From positions 62,001-126,000 of the forward strand of contig JAFGLW010000007.1 of NCBI GenBank assembly GCA_016927905.1: DNA of 64,000 nt, given 5' to 3'. The stretch comes from a candidate division CSSED10-310 bacterium (GTDB taxonomy: Bacteria; CSSED10-310; JAFGJC01). Below are positions 8,231 to 17,478 of this stretch, piece after piece. The notes beneath the pieces were generated by a model that was not told where the DNA came from, did no database searches, and was given only the letters and a program-made list of their open reading frames with translations. Made by a program: the position numbers and the translations under genes. Positions within the stretch are counted from its first letter, which is position 1, and every line of letters begins with the position of its first letter.

Positions 8231-10036
8231 TCATGACTCCAGAGCGCTCATTGCATCGATAAGTCTGCCTGCCCGGATGGCCATATCGGATTTCAACTGT
8301 TCGAGTTCTTCGTCGGAGAATCCGGCGGGGGCGGGAGATCTCAATTGTGCATAAAACTTTATTTTCGGTTCGGTCCCGGAAGGCCGTGCCGTCAACCGGT
8401 TTACGCCCTGTCCGTCGAAATGAAATATCATGACGTTACCCCGGTGCTGCTTTACATGTCCGATCACCTCCCGGCTGCCGGGATCTCTGATTTCGTTTAC
8501 CGAGCGGTCAATAATACGGCGGACACGATACCCTGCTATTTCACCGGGTGGATCCCGCCGGAGTTTGTCCATGATCTTCATCATTGTTTCGCTGCCGCTC
8601 TTGCCGGGATAGTAAATGGAACGGGTCTCTTCACAATAATAACCATATTTTCGGTACAATGCGTTCAGGTGACCGTAGATTGTCCCGCCCGTCCGTTTGA
8701 GTTCCGAGGCCAGCTCAGCCATATACAATGCGGCCGGCGCGGCGTCCTTGTCACGGACAAACATGCCCCGGTTGTACCCGTGACTTTCCTCGCATGCGAA
8801 CAACAGATCCTTTTCGGGCGGCAGTTTTGCCGTCTGCTCGGCGATGTATTTGAATCCAACCAGAAGATCCTTGATGACTTCCACTCCCGCTTCGGCACAC
8901 AGGGCATCCATCATTTCCGTGGTCACGATGGTTTTGATCAGGACCGGGTTCCGGGGCATTTTTCCGAAGGATTGAAGGCGCTTGAGAATATGATCCAGGA
9001 TCAACACGCCGATTTGATTGCCGGTCAGAAAGACCCAGCCCGAGGGATTGACGCTCGCCGGGCAGGGCACTGCTGCGCCCAGTCGGTCTGCGTCCGGATC
9101 GGATGCCAGGGCAACCGCCGCACCGGTCGATGCCGCCAGGTGGGTGACCAGCTCCAGTGCATCGGGCAGTTCGGGATTGGGCAGCTGGTTCTTAATCGTG
9201 CTGAATTCGGGATCCGGCTTCATCTGACCGGGAACGGTTACCAGATCGAAATTCAGTGATTCGAGCAGTTTCACGACATTGGTCTGCCCGACGCCGTGCA
9301 GCGGGGAAAATGCAATTTTTGCATCCCGTGCATCGGACAGAGACAGTGACCGCAGACAGGACAGGTATTCCCGGTCCGGGGATTCATCCAGAATGGTGAT
9401 CATTCCACCCCGGACGGCTTCCTGGAACGGCATCCCGTGGATTGATCTGACCCGGGAAACCTTGTGAATAATGCCCGTGTCATGGGGGGGAACCACCTGG
9501 CCGCCGTCCTCCCAGGACACTTTGATGCCGTTGTCGGCGGGTGGATTGTGACTCGCGGATATCATGCATCCGGCCTGAGTCCGGAGGTGCCGGATGGAAA
9601 AACTGAGCTGGGGTGTCGATCGGGGATCCGGGTACAGGAAGGAGGGGATTCCGTTTCCGGCCAGAACCCGGCATACTTCACGGGCGAATTCCGGTGATCC
9701 GTGACGGGTATCGAAAGCGACCACGACACCCTTGGAAGGATCACCGTTTTCTTCGATGTATTCAGCCAGTCCCTGTGCGCTTTCGCCGATAGTACGGAGA
9801 TTGATTCGATTGGGACCCACTCCGCGCGGACCCCTTCGGCCACCGGTCCCGAACTCGATGATCCTGTAAAAACAGTCATCCAGTTCCGTCCAATTTTCTG
9901 CCCGGATCAGGTCTTCGATTTGGGATTTGCCGTCCCGGTATTCCACGCCGGTGAGCCATTTTCTGAGATTGACATAGCTTTCCCGGCAGATTTTTCTTTG
10001 CTGCAGGGCCTGTTCGATCGTGTTAATCCATTCCAT
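8231..10036 (-). CDS. Phosphoglucomutase/phosphomannomutase (long PgcA-like form)
   Basis: This 601-residue alpha-D-phosphohexomutase resembles the PgcA-type phosphoglucomutases that interconvert glucose 1-phosphate and glucose 6-phosphate. It shows GTGGRRGPRGVGPNRIN near 65, the phosphoserine loop ISASHNPPADNGIKVS, the metal loop SDPDADRLGAA, the sugar loop CEESHGYNRGMF, and the phosphate-binding RPSGTEPKIKFYAQLR at the C terminus. The ATG has a GGGAG site upstream. It is the first gene of a two-gene unit with the enlarged mutase and is divergent from the carbamoyltransferase. Glucose is the most likely substrate, but mannose or ribose phosphates cannot be excluded. Confidence 0.92.
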   Translation of the reverse strand: MEWINTIEQALQQRKICRESYVNLRKWLTGVEYRDGKSQIEDLIRAENWTELDDCFYRIIEFGTGGRRGPRGVGPNRINLRTIGESAQGLAEYIEENGDPSKGVVVAFDTRHGSPEFAREVCRVLAGNGIPSFLYPDPRSTPQLSFSIRHLRTQAGCMISASHNPPADNGIKVSWEDGGQVVPPHDTGIIHKVSRVRSIHGMPFQEAVRGGMITILDESPDREYLSCLRSLSLSDARDAKIAFSPLHGVGQTNVVKLLESLNFDLVTVPGQMKPDPEFSTIKNQLPNPELPDALELVTHLAASTGAAVALASDPDADRLGAAVPCPASVNPSGWVFLTGNQIGVLILDHILKRLQSFGKMPRNPVLIKTIVTTEMMDALCAEAGVEVIKDLLVGFKYIAEQTAKLPPEKDLLFACEESHGYNRGMFVRDKDAAPAALYMAELASELKRTGGTIYGHLNALYRKYGYYCEETRSIYYPGKSGSETMMKIMDKLRRDPPGEIAGYRVRRIIDRSVNEIRDPGSREVIGHVKQHRGNVMIFHFDGQGVNRLTARPSGTEPKIKFYAQLRSPAPAGFSDEELEQLKSDMAIRAGRLIDAMSALES

Positions 10037-10128
10037 CCGGATATCTCCCTTTCATGCCATGCCGACATTAAACCATAATCCCAGGCCAGTTTAAATCCGA
10101 AATCTCTCCCTGCGTTCTCCGGGAACCC

Positions 10129-10157
10129 TTGCCATGCCTTTCGGTATCGATTAGACT
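10129..10157 (+). promoter_or_regulatory. Candidate sigma70-type promoter of the carbamoyltransferase gene
   Basis: TTGCCA and TAGACT are separated by 17 bases and sit about 43 bases before the GTG start. The match is moderate and no experimental start site is known. Confidence 0.4.
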
Positions 10158-10200
10158 GCCAGAGCGGCTGCCGGGCGTCGGCTGAAAGGAGATTTTCGGG

Positions 10201-11949
10201 GTGGTTTGCGTTCTGGGTATCAACATGAGTCATGTGTCGTCCGCCTGCCTGTTTGTGGACGGAGAACTCGTTGCCGCAATACCCGAAGAGCGGTTGAACC
10301 GGGTCAAATTCAGTGCGGCATTCCCGGAAAAGGCCATCATCCGGGTGATGCAGATTGCCGGTGTGACGGCCGGGGATATCGATCAAGTTGCCATCGGCAC
10401 CCGGTGCGAGATGTTTGATTCAAACAGGGCGCAGGCAGGAGAGTACCGGAAAACCACCCGGATGGTTTCCTGGGCGTCCCAGATGCTTCCCATGCGGCTG
10501 ATCGAATCCGATTTGCTCAAGAGTCTCTACATTCATTCCTTGGGCGCGGTCCGGCGCCGCCAATTCATGTCCCGGTATCTGCATTTTTTCACCGAACTGG
10601 GTATTCCCCGATCCAAACTGGTTTACTATGATCATCATACCTGCCATGCCGCCACCGCTTACTATCTTTCCCCCTGGCGAGAAAAAACACTGATTTTCAC
10701 CTGTGACGGCAACGGCGACGGTGACTGCGGGTCGGTCTGGACGGGAGATGGGAACCGGTTGGAATGCCGGTTCAGAATCCCGTCCATTCATTCCCTGGGC
10801 GGATTGTATTCCAGAACGACCAAATTCATGGGAATGGCTCCATGGCAGGATGAATACAAGGTCATGGGGCTGGCTCCCTGGGGCGACAAGGACCGGGCCC
10901 GTCCCGTCCTGGAAACATTTCATTCTCTGTGGACCGTGGATGGACTGGAATACCGGAATCTCTGCGGATATGCGGGAGATGCCCTGATCCGGCACCTGCG
11001 CCGGAAATTCAAAAATGTCCGGTTTGATTACATGGCTTTCGGCATCCAGAAATTCCTGGAAGATCTACTCACCCGGTGGATCCGGAACAACATCACCCAC
11101 TGCGGAATCAGCCGCCTGGCCTTTTCCGGCGGCGTTTTTCTCAATGTCAAGGCCAATAAGAAGATCATGGAAATGCCGGAAGTGGACCGGGCGTTCTGGT
11201 TTCCAGCCGCCGGTGACGATTCCATCGCCATCGGCTCGGGAATTCTGGGGACCCTGGCATTACAGCGGGAAAGGGGATTGAACGTGCAGATCCGGCCGAT
11301 GAAAGATCTCTATTGGGGAGAACCGATCGACCAGGCAATCGAAACGTTCCTGAGATCGGCCGATCTGAACGGATTTACCGTTGAAACCCCGCCGGATGCG
11401 GATTTACAGGCAGCTCATCTTCTGGCGCAGAATCAGATCATCGCCCGATGCACCGGGCGGATGGAATACGGACCCCGCGCCCTGGGCAACCGATCCATCC
11501 TTGCAAACCCGGTGGACCTTGAGAACGTCCAGAAATTGAACCAGATGATCAAATGCCGCGATTTCTGGATGCCGTTTGCCGGAACCGTCCTGGACAGCGC
11601 GGCGCCCCGATACCTGGTGAACGATAAAAACTACGATTCACCCTATATGATCCTTTCATTCGACACCCGCGACGCATCCCGGCACGAAATCAAGGCCGCC
11701 ACCCACCAGGCGGACGGCACCATCCGTCCCCAGATCCTGGCTGAATCGGTCAATCCGTCCTATTACCGCCTGGTCAAAGCCTTCGAATCCAACACCGGCA
11801 TCGGCGGTGTCCTGAACACCTCTCTGAACCTGCACGGAGATCCCATGGTCAATCTTCCCGGGGAAGCGTTCCATGTGCTCCAAAACAGCGCGCTGAAATA
11901 TCTGGTGCTCGGGAAATATCTGATAACCAAGGAAATCCGGGATCTTTGA
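10201..11949 (+). CDS. Carbamoyltransferase of the NodU/CmcH family
   Basis: This 582-residue enzyme should transfer a carbamoyl group from carbamoyl phosphate, via carbamoyl-adenylate, to a hydroxyl of a sugar, antibiotic or other metabolite. The N-terminal Kae1-like domain opens with VLGINMSHVSSACLF and contains YYDHHTCHAATAYYLSPW near 140, the histidine-rich metal site. FSGGVFLNVKANKK lies mid-protein, and the C-terminal domain carries GRMEYGPRALGNRSILANP. The start is GTG, eight bases after AAAGGAG. Length is normal. No acceptor-biosynthesis genes lie beside it apart from the two divergent phosphohexomutases, so the substrate may be a sugar made elsewhere. Confidence 0.93.
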   Translation: MVCVLGINMSHVSSACLFVDGELVAAIPEERLNRVKFSAAFPEKAIIRVMQIAGVTAGDIDQVAIGTRCEMFDSNRAQAGEYRKTTRMVSWASQMLPMRLIESDLLKSLYIHSLGAVRRRQFMSRYLHFFTELGIPRSKLVYYDHHTCHAATAYYLSPWREKTLIFTCDGNGDGDCGSVWTGDGNRLECRFRIPSIHSLGGLYSRTTKFMGMAPWQDEYKVMGLAPWGDKDRARPVLETFHSLWTVDGLEYRNLCGYAGDALIRHLRRKFKNVRFDYMAFGIQKFLEDLLTRWIRNNITHCGISRLAFSGGVFLNVKANKKIMEMPEVDRAFWFPAAGDDSIAIGSGILGTLALQRERGLNVQIRPMKDLYWGEPIDQAIETFLRSADLNGFTVETPPDADLQAAHLLAQNQIIARCTGRMEYGPRALGNRSILANPVDLENVQKLNQMIKCRDFWMPFAGTVLDSAAPRYLVNDKNYDSPYMILSFDTRDASRHEIKAATHQADGTIRPQILAESVNPSYYRLVKAFESNTGIGGVLNTSLNLHGDPMVNLPGEAFHVLQNSALKYLVLGKYLITKEIRDL

Positions 11950-12286
11950 CACGTTCCGGATGCAAAAATTACATTGGAATCGACTGATGTGCAGGTTTTA
12001 CAGATGAGCTGTTGGGGTTTCGATTCCATAACCCGTTAAAAACAAAGAGTATTATATTTTTATGGAACTTGGCATCAACTTTGCTTGTATCTAAAGTTGA
12101 GAATTACAGTTTGGTGGAAGTAATTCTTGCTCGCCAAGAGAAGCTCACCTGTTTATCTGCCCGCCAACCGAGCGAGCACCAAACACTCGCTTTAGGTTCT
12201 CCCGCCAACAACACCCCGCCTATCGAGGATCTGAAACAAGGTTCTCGAGGGCGGGCCCACCAATGTACGGCGGATTCAGACGAGGT
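11950..12286. other. Intergenic patch, AT-rich on the left, with direct and inverted short repeats
   Basis: About 337 bases separate two convergent genes and hold no convincing gene. The first half (roughly 12035-12130) is clearly richer in A and T than the flanks. The second half has three copies of a TTGGCGGG/TTGGCGAG-like word on the minus strand, about 41 and 30 bases apart, and small hairpins such as AGCGAG...CTCGCT. CCCGCC...GAG and CTCGAGGGCGGG form a further imperfect inverted pair. An open frame of about 100 codons crosses it but looks like chance. The patch may be a decayed mobile-element end or a repeat-family copy; this is inference. Confidence 0.45.
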
Positions 12287-14332
12287 TTACCATCCCCACT
12301 GTGCCATGTCGTAATCCAGCACTTCGCCTGAAGAGTTATCCAGGATGCCGACCCAGAACCGGATTCCCTGGGCATGCCCTTCGATTTCGGGCCATGTGAA
12401 TTCCAGAATGGATTCCCGTATGGAGCATCGGGGCGAAAGGTCGCGGGATTCAAAATCGGCCGTGTCCGACCAGGCGGGCCAGAACCAGTATTGATTGAAC
12501 ACGTCGAGCAGGATCCACTGGTCCACCCGGCGGGCATCCTGGTAGTTATTGGTGGTGACCGCCAGTTCGAACCAATCGCCGGGCTGATAGGTTTCCATGG
12601 AGGTTTCAATCTTCACGGCGACCGGATCCTTGAACGTATCCTCAAACCTGGCGTCCACTCCCGTGAAGAGACTGAAATCGTCGATGCTCCATCCGCCGAA
12701 ATGCAATCCTTCATCGGAATCCAGTGTGAACATGATTTGAACTTCGGATTGGTCCGCGGCGATGTCGGAGATGTCGTATACGCAACGGGTCCATTGGGTG
12801 TCGATGAGATGTCCTTCGTATGGATTGCACCAGATCTCCTCATCGTTGACGATGATCCTGGCCTGATCGAAACGGCTTTCTTCGACGGTCAGCCACCGCC
12901 AGAATGAAAGGCGGACGGAGGTCATTCCAGTGCAGTCGAAGACGGGGGAAACAAGATAGTTCGACATGTTGGCGATGTAATTGCCTTCGTTTTCCAGGTT
13001 GTTGCCCCACATGCACTCACCCGAGTGTGGATTCATGGGGTCCCACCGGATCAGTTGCTCCGCTTGCGGCATACCCCGGGCCCAGTTATCCCGCCGGCGC
13101 GTATATCCGTGTGTCCAGCCTTCGTCGGTTGATCCGTCGAAACCGGAGATGTAAATCAGGTACAAGGGTCCGCAATGACATAAGATCACTTCATGAGACT
13201 GCCCGCCGTCAAACTGGATTGTCAGGGTGAAATCGATCTGCTCGGCGGGTTCGACGTTACCCAGAGTGAATTCGAAACAGTCCGCCGGACCGGTCGTCGT
13301 TTTGGCCGGAATATCCGGGATGGAGATGGTATCTTTGGTTATGGTGACGGCCGGGTGAGCGGTTTCAATCGTCGCGGTTACGCCCGTGGCGGTTTCCCGG
13401 CCGATGTTGCTCAGGATTGCAGACAATCCGACCGTTTCACCGGTTTCGGGAACGCCGTCGTTTCCATCCTGGATGGTTGTATCAATCACCTGGATGCGGA
13501 CCGGTGGAATTTCCTCGTAGTAGGCGATCGCGGAATAGGATCCGATGTGCACATCGCCGCGGTTGATGGTGAAGAATCCGTTGTCACCCCAGCTTGAACC
13601 CCAGGAATTCTTGACGATCCAGGAACCGTTAGGGCAGATATTGTCGTCCCACCCGACGATCACGACGGCATGATTGATCGAGGTGGTGGACGGATCTTCA
13701 TAGCAGCCGCCGGTATATTCCTTCAGGTTGCTGTTAGCTCCAATCGAACATGCAACCGGGCCGTAATCCATCAGGTTGGCCTTGATCGAATCCTCCGAAG
13801 TGTTGATATACTGGTAAGTCAAAACCCGGATATAGGGATCGTGATACCGCTGTTCACAGGGCAGATTCTGGGCCTGGTACGGATAATCGGCTTCCAGGAT
13901 GAATCCGGGTTCCTTCAGGTAATCCCATGCATAATCGTAATTGCCGCCGTTGCAGCCGTAGCACATGGGCGTACAGTCGACGAGTTGCTGCTCGGAATAA
14001 TCCGGAGGGGTTCCGGTGGCGATGTAAACCTGGGACTCCAGGACGGCGGTTGCGGCAAAAGCCCAGCAACTGCCGCATTGGCCCTGGCTCTTGACCGGCG
14101 TCACCCCGTTCAACTCCCGCCAGTCGAACCGTTCGGGGAAATCGCGGTCTTTCAGCGAAGGATCCGGAGACGGTTCCGTGTAACCCACCGGGGGAACAAA
14201 TCCAAGAAGGGATTGGAATTCGTCGTCGGACAGACCGGCAATCCAGTTGCCATTACTCTGAGCCATGCAGAAATTTACAATCAGCGCCGATAATATCAAT
14301 GCAGCAGCAAGGATACAAAGCCTGGATTTCAT
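12287..14332 (-). CDS. Secreted papain-like (C1A) cysteine protease with C-terminal sandwich domains
   Basis: The 681-residue protein has a signal peptide (LAAALILSALIVNFCMAQ) and a complete C1A catalytic domain. This contains oxyanion Gln83 and nucleophile Cys89 in SQGQCGSCWAF, a CNGG motif near 127, His221 in INHAVVIVGW and Asn242 in KNSWGSSWG. Only about 40 residues separate the signal peptide from the mature fold, so the usual I29-type inhibitory propeptide is missing or very short. Downstream come a CARDB/Ig-like domain (about 280-385) and a larger jelly-roll-like segment of the kind seen in immune-inhibitor-A and MAM-type modules. It is likely exported to degrade proteins or peptides outside the cell. 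Confidence 0.92.
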   Translation of the reverse strand: MKSRLCILAAALILSALIVNFCMAQSNGNWIAGLSDDEFQSLLGFVPPVGYTEPSPDPSLKDRDFPERFDWRELNGVTPVKSQGQCGSCWAFAATAVLESQVYIATGTPPDYSEQQLVDCTPMCYGCNGGNYDYAWDYLKEPGFILEADYPYQAQNLPCEQRYHDPYIRVLTYQYINTSEDSIKANLMDYGPVACSIGANSNLKEYTGGCYEDPSTTSINHAVVIVGWDDNICPNGSWIVKNSWGSSWGDNGFFTINRGDVHIGSYSAIAYYEEIPPVRIQVIDTTIQDGNDGVPETGETVGLSAILSNIGRETATGVTATIETAHPAVTITKDTISIPDIPAKTTTGPADCFEFTLGNVEPAEQIDFTLTIQFDGGQSHEVILCHCGPLYLIYISGFDGSTDEGWTHGYTRRRDNWARGMPQAEQLIRWDPMNPHSGECMWGNNLENEGNYIANMSNYLVSPVFDCTGMTSVRLSFWRWLTVEESRFDQARIIVNDEEIWCNPYEGHLIDTQWTRCVYDISDIAADQSEVQIMFTLDSDEGLHFGGWSIDDFSLFTGVDARFEDTFKDPVAVKIETSMETYQPGDWFELAVTTNNYQDARRVDQWILLDVFNQYWFWPAWSDTADFESRDLSPRCSIRESILEFTWPEIEGHAQGIRFWVGILDNSSGEVLDYDMAQWGW

Positions 14333-14527
14333 TCCGGTTTCTCCTCCCGTTCAGGTTGTTGTCGACCGGAAAAAAACCTGGACCGGCCGGCTATTCATCT
14401 TAATAGCAGATACGCCGGCCGATGCCAAGATGGATTTGTTGCACAGATATCCGGATTGCCCGGATAAGATTTCGCCAAGGCTTCGACCTGAAGGCGATCC
14501 GGGTTGTGGCGATCCGGATAACGCAGT

Positions 14528-17254
14528 CTAAAACGCGTATCTGAAGCTGAGCCGCCAGGTACGCGGCGTGGTCCACGCATTCGCCTGGCCGAACATCTCC
14601 GGACGATGCGCATTGTAGACGTCGGATTCGCTGATGATATGCTGGTGGTCGAACAGGTTTTCCACGTCGAAGATCACCGTGAGGGCACCCCATTTCCCGA
14701 ACTTGAAGCGGTTCTGGAGCGAGACGTCCCACAGGGACAGACCGGGCAGTTCATAGGTGCCGCGGCCTTCCGGATAATACCAGGCGTAACTTCGATACGG
14801 CGGATGTCCGGTCCAGGTGCCTGGATCGGCTGGATCGTTCGACGGGTCGTCCGGATCGAAAGTGGCCGGGGGCGTGGTCCGCTTGGAATAGTGAAATCCG
14901 CTGTTCCAGAAACCATTCACGCCGAAGGATATTCCGTACCAGTCCGTGATGTCCCAGTGAGTCGAGCCGGCCAGCTTGATGGAGTGTCGCGCCGACCAGG
15001 GCAGCTCGCCGAACAGGTTCTGGGAGGTTGCATAGGTGTCGTATTGACCGGAGAACTGCGCCACGCCGGAATCACCCGATGCCGTGTCCGTCAGGGATCC
15101 CTCAGCCTTGGAAAACGTGTAGCTCGCCATGGCGTCGTAATGATCCCAACGGCCGTTCAGGCTGAGTTCCAGGCCGTTGTATTCCCGCTTCGCCCCATTG
15201 GCATTGGTCACATAATACAGATGCTTATAGTAATCTTCTCCGTAACGGGGATCATATTTTTTGTTCGGATCCAGTCCGGAAAAATCATCCTTCACGCCGC
15301 CTCTGTATGTCCAGATAACATTGCCGTCTTCGTCGGTGAACAAACCCGCATCCTCGATCATGTTGCAGGTCTTGCGATAGGTGTAGGTCAGCCCCGCGAT
15401 GAGATTATCCGCAAGCTCGTGTTCGTATCCCAGGGTCAGTTCGTCGGTGTATTCCGGTTCGATGTCCGGATCCAGCAGATTCCAGTCTCCCGGTTCATCC
15501 GTATAGGCGTCCCGCCAGTTGGCATCATCGAAAAAGAATTCTTCGTCCGGAATGCCGTCCCGATCGCTGTCGCGCCATTGAGGACCCTGGTAAAACTGGT
15601 ATCTCATGGCATAGGGGTCCGCCGAGAACGGCTGGAACATGGCGGGCAGGGCCAGGTTAAACGGGCTGTAATAGCGGCCCCAGAACGCTTTCAGCACCCC
15701 GATGTTGTCTCCCGGGATGTCCCAGGCAACCCCCAGCCGGGGCGCCAGCATGTTGTCGAACTTCATATCCGCGAACCGTTTGTGGGTTCCGTCTGAGTTC
15801 AGGTAGGAGCTTGCGTGGAATTCCCCCCATTTCCAGGCCGGCACGGAACTGCTGCCGTCGTCGTTTTCATAGGTTGCCTTTTCATAACGCAGGCCGATGT
15901 TTAATGTGACGTTGTCCAGGATCTGCCAGTCGTCCTGCACGAACAGGGCCCAGATGTCACCGGACAATGTCGCGGATCCCGAATAAAGGGGCACGGTACG
16001 CTCGGCTTCCATCCAGGCATCCGGGTCATCGGGATCGTTGTTGATAAAATATCTTCCTCCCCCCGGAATCCCGTAAGACTGCTCGTCCTCCGGCATCTGC
16101 CGTTCCAGTCCCGCCCTGAACCGGTGTTCGCCGGCCAGGTCGTCCACGAGATAATCCGCCGTTACACTGAGCTGCAGCCTGGTCCGGTCCTCCTCGGTCC
16201 AGGAATCGGCGGCATTGTATGATTGTCCGAAATACATGTCATAAAAAGACGGGCTGCTCCGGTCGCCGTTCTGGGGTACCATATCCAGGTACCCGGCATA
16301 CATTCCCGCTTTGGTGAGGAAACTCAACCGATCATTCACCAGCCACCTCCATTCCAGGCCGTAGTATTGCCCGCCGGTCTCCTGTTTCAGGCCGGTTTCC
16401 GGCAAGGCGTAGAACGGATCGTGATACCGGTTGTCGGATTCGAACATGTTCCCGCCGAGGCGGAATGTGATCCGGTGCGCGGAATACGGCTGGAAAACCA
16501 GTTCGAGCATGGGGAGCTGGTCGGTGCGGTCCGTCGGGATCTTGCGGTATGAGGAAGCTTGATCGGGATCCGCCCCGTAAAAGGCTATCACGGATGCTTC
16601 TGAGTCTATGGTATCGGTGTAATACGATACCAGAAACCATAATTTGTCCTTCAGGATCGGTCCTTCCAGCGTGGCGGTATACTTCCAGTATTGATAGGTT
16701 TCCTGAGCCCACGGCATATCATAGTCTGAATGCCAGTCTTCATCGACATAGTCGATCCGTATCAGACCGTGGAATTCGTTGCCGGGCGTCCGGCTGTTCA
16801 TGTGGACGATCCCGCCCAGCGCTCGGCCGTACTCCGCCTTGATGCCGCTTTTCTGAATCACGATGGTGTCCAGGTTTTCCGCCGTGATGTCTGCACCGTA
16901 CAGGGAGGTCAAAGGATCGGTGACATCGATCCCGTCATACAAGAAAATAGTATCCACTTTCGCCGAGCCCAGAATATGGATATTCCCCGATTTGGTCACG
17001 CTGCCCGGTATGCTCAGGGAATAGAGGAATTCCCCGGAATTGGGCAGGCGTTCGGTGAACTGCCGGTCCAGAACCGTCTGGCTGGTTGCGGATTTGACAT
17101 CCAGAGCCAGCTCGGTCGCCTGCATCACGTCTTGAATGTCGGACGCGCCATCGTCCCGGATCGAACCTTCCAGCGCACCGGTTTGGGCTTCAGCGGCTTG
17201 CGTCCAAAAGCAAAGAATAATCGAAAAAACGGAAATCATGGAACGGTTCATCAT
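14528..17254 (-). CDS. Oar-like TonB-dependent outer-membrane receptor lacking the N-terminal sandwich domain
   Basis: The ATG pair at 17254/17251 follows a GGGGGG site and a signal peptide (SVFSIILCFWTQAAEAQ), giving about 908 residues. A plug domain (FLYDGIDVTDPLTSLYGAD, then EYGRALGGIVHMNSR) is followed by a beta-barrel rich in aromatic and acidic residues that ends in RLSFRYAF, with the terminal Phe required for barrel insertion. It closely parallels the neighbouring receptor, with many matching stretches in both protein and DNA. The carboxypeptidase-regulatory-like domain found there is reduced to GALEGSIRDDG followed directly by the linker. The cargo is unknown; Oar-type receptors import or export peptides, proteins or glycans. 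Confidence 0.9.
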   Translation of the reverse strand: MMNRSMISVFSIILCFWTQAAEAQTGALEGSIRDDGASDIQDVMQATELALDVKSATSQTVLDRQFTERLPNSGEFLYSLSIPGSVTKSGNIHILGSAKVDTIFLYDGIDVTDPLTSLYGADITAENLDTIVIQKSGIKAEYGRALGGIVHMNSRTPGNEFHGLIRIDYVDEDWHSDYDMPWAQETYQYWKYTATLEGPILKDKLWFLVSYYTDTIDSEASVIAFYGADPDQASSYRKIPTDRTDQLPMLELVFQPYSAHRITFRLGGNMFESDNRYHDPFYALPETGLKQETGGQYYGLEWRWLVNDRLSFLTKAGMYAGYLDMVPQNGDRSSPSFYDMYFGQSYNAADSWTEEDRTRLQLSVTADYLVDDLAGEHRFRAGLERQMPEDEQSYGIPGGGRYFINNDPDDPDAWMEAERTVPLYSGSATLSGDIWALFVQDDWQILDNVTLNIGLRYEKATYENDDGSSSVPAWKWGEFHASSYLNSDGTHKRFADMKFDNMLAPRLGVAWDIPGDNIGVLKAFWGRYYSPFNLALPAMFQPFSADPYAMRYQFYQGPQWRDSDRDGIPDEEFFFDDANWRDAYTDEPGDWNLLDPDIEPEYTDELTLGYEHELADNLIAGLTYTYRKTCNMIEDAGLFTDEDGNVIWTYRGGVKDDFSGLDPNKKYDPRYGEDYYKHLYYVTNANGAKREYNGLELSLNGRWDHYDAMASYTFSKAEGSLTDTASGDSGVAQFSGQYDTYATSQNLFGELPWSARHSIKLAGSTHWDITDWYGISFGVNGFWNSGFHYSKRTTPPATFDPDDPSNDPADPGTWTGHPPYRSYAWYYPEGRGTYELPGLSLWDVSLQNRFKFGKWGALTVIFDVENLFDHQHIISESDVYNAHRPEMFGQANAWTTPRTWRLSFRYAF

Positions 17255-17296
17255 CTTCCCCCCTTTACAAATCTCAGAATTAAAGATCTTGCCATC

Positions 17297-17325
17297 AATA
17301 TACTGCGTTTCTGACAAAGGAGCAA
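17297..17325 (-). promoter_or_regulatory. Candidate promoter of the shorter TonB receptor gene
   Basis: On the minus strand, TTGCTC and TATATT are separated by 17 bases, about 40 bases upstream of the ATG. The -10 element is good and the -35 moderate. It lies downstream of a strong terminator, so the gene probably has its own transcript. Confidence 0.4.
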
Positions 17326-17428
17326 AACCAGGTTCCAGCTGGCGATTGAAACGCGGTTTTCTTCAGCCGAGCAAAAAAGGTTCAACAGGTTCAATTATTA
17401 TAAAAACATACGAACAATGTCAACAGGG

Positions 17429-17458
17429 AAAAAAAAGCGGAACCCCGGAGGGTTCCGC
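17429..17458 (-). terminator. Strong intrinsic terminator after the larger TonB receptor gene
   Basis: On the minus strand GCGGAACCC pairs perfectly with GGGTTCCGC around a short loop and is followed by a run of T residues. It lies about 20 bases beyond the stop of the receptor gene at 17479 and separates the two tandem receptor genes transcriptionally. Confidence 0.92.
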
Positions 17459-17478
17459 GTGGTCAATCGGTAAAACGA

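Noticed and set aside
12012-12314. A 100-codon plus-strand frame in the AT-rich patch
   Set aside because: It has no ribosome site or family resemblance and runs antisense into the protease gene end; probably chance.
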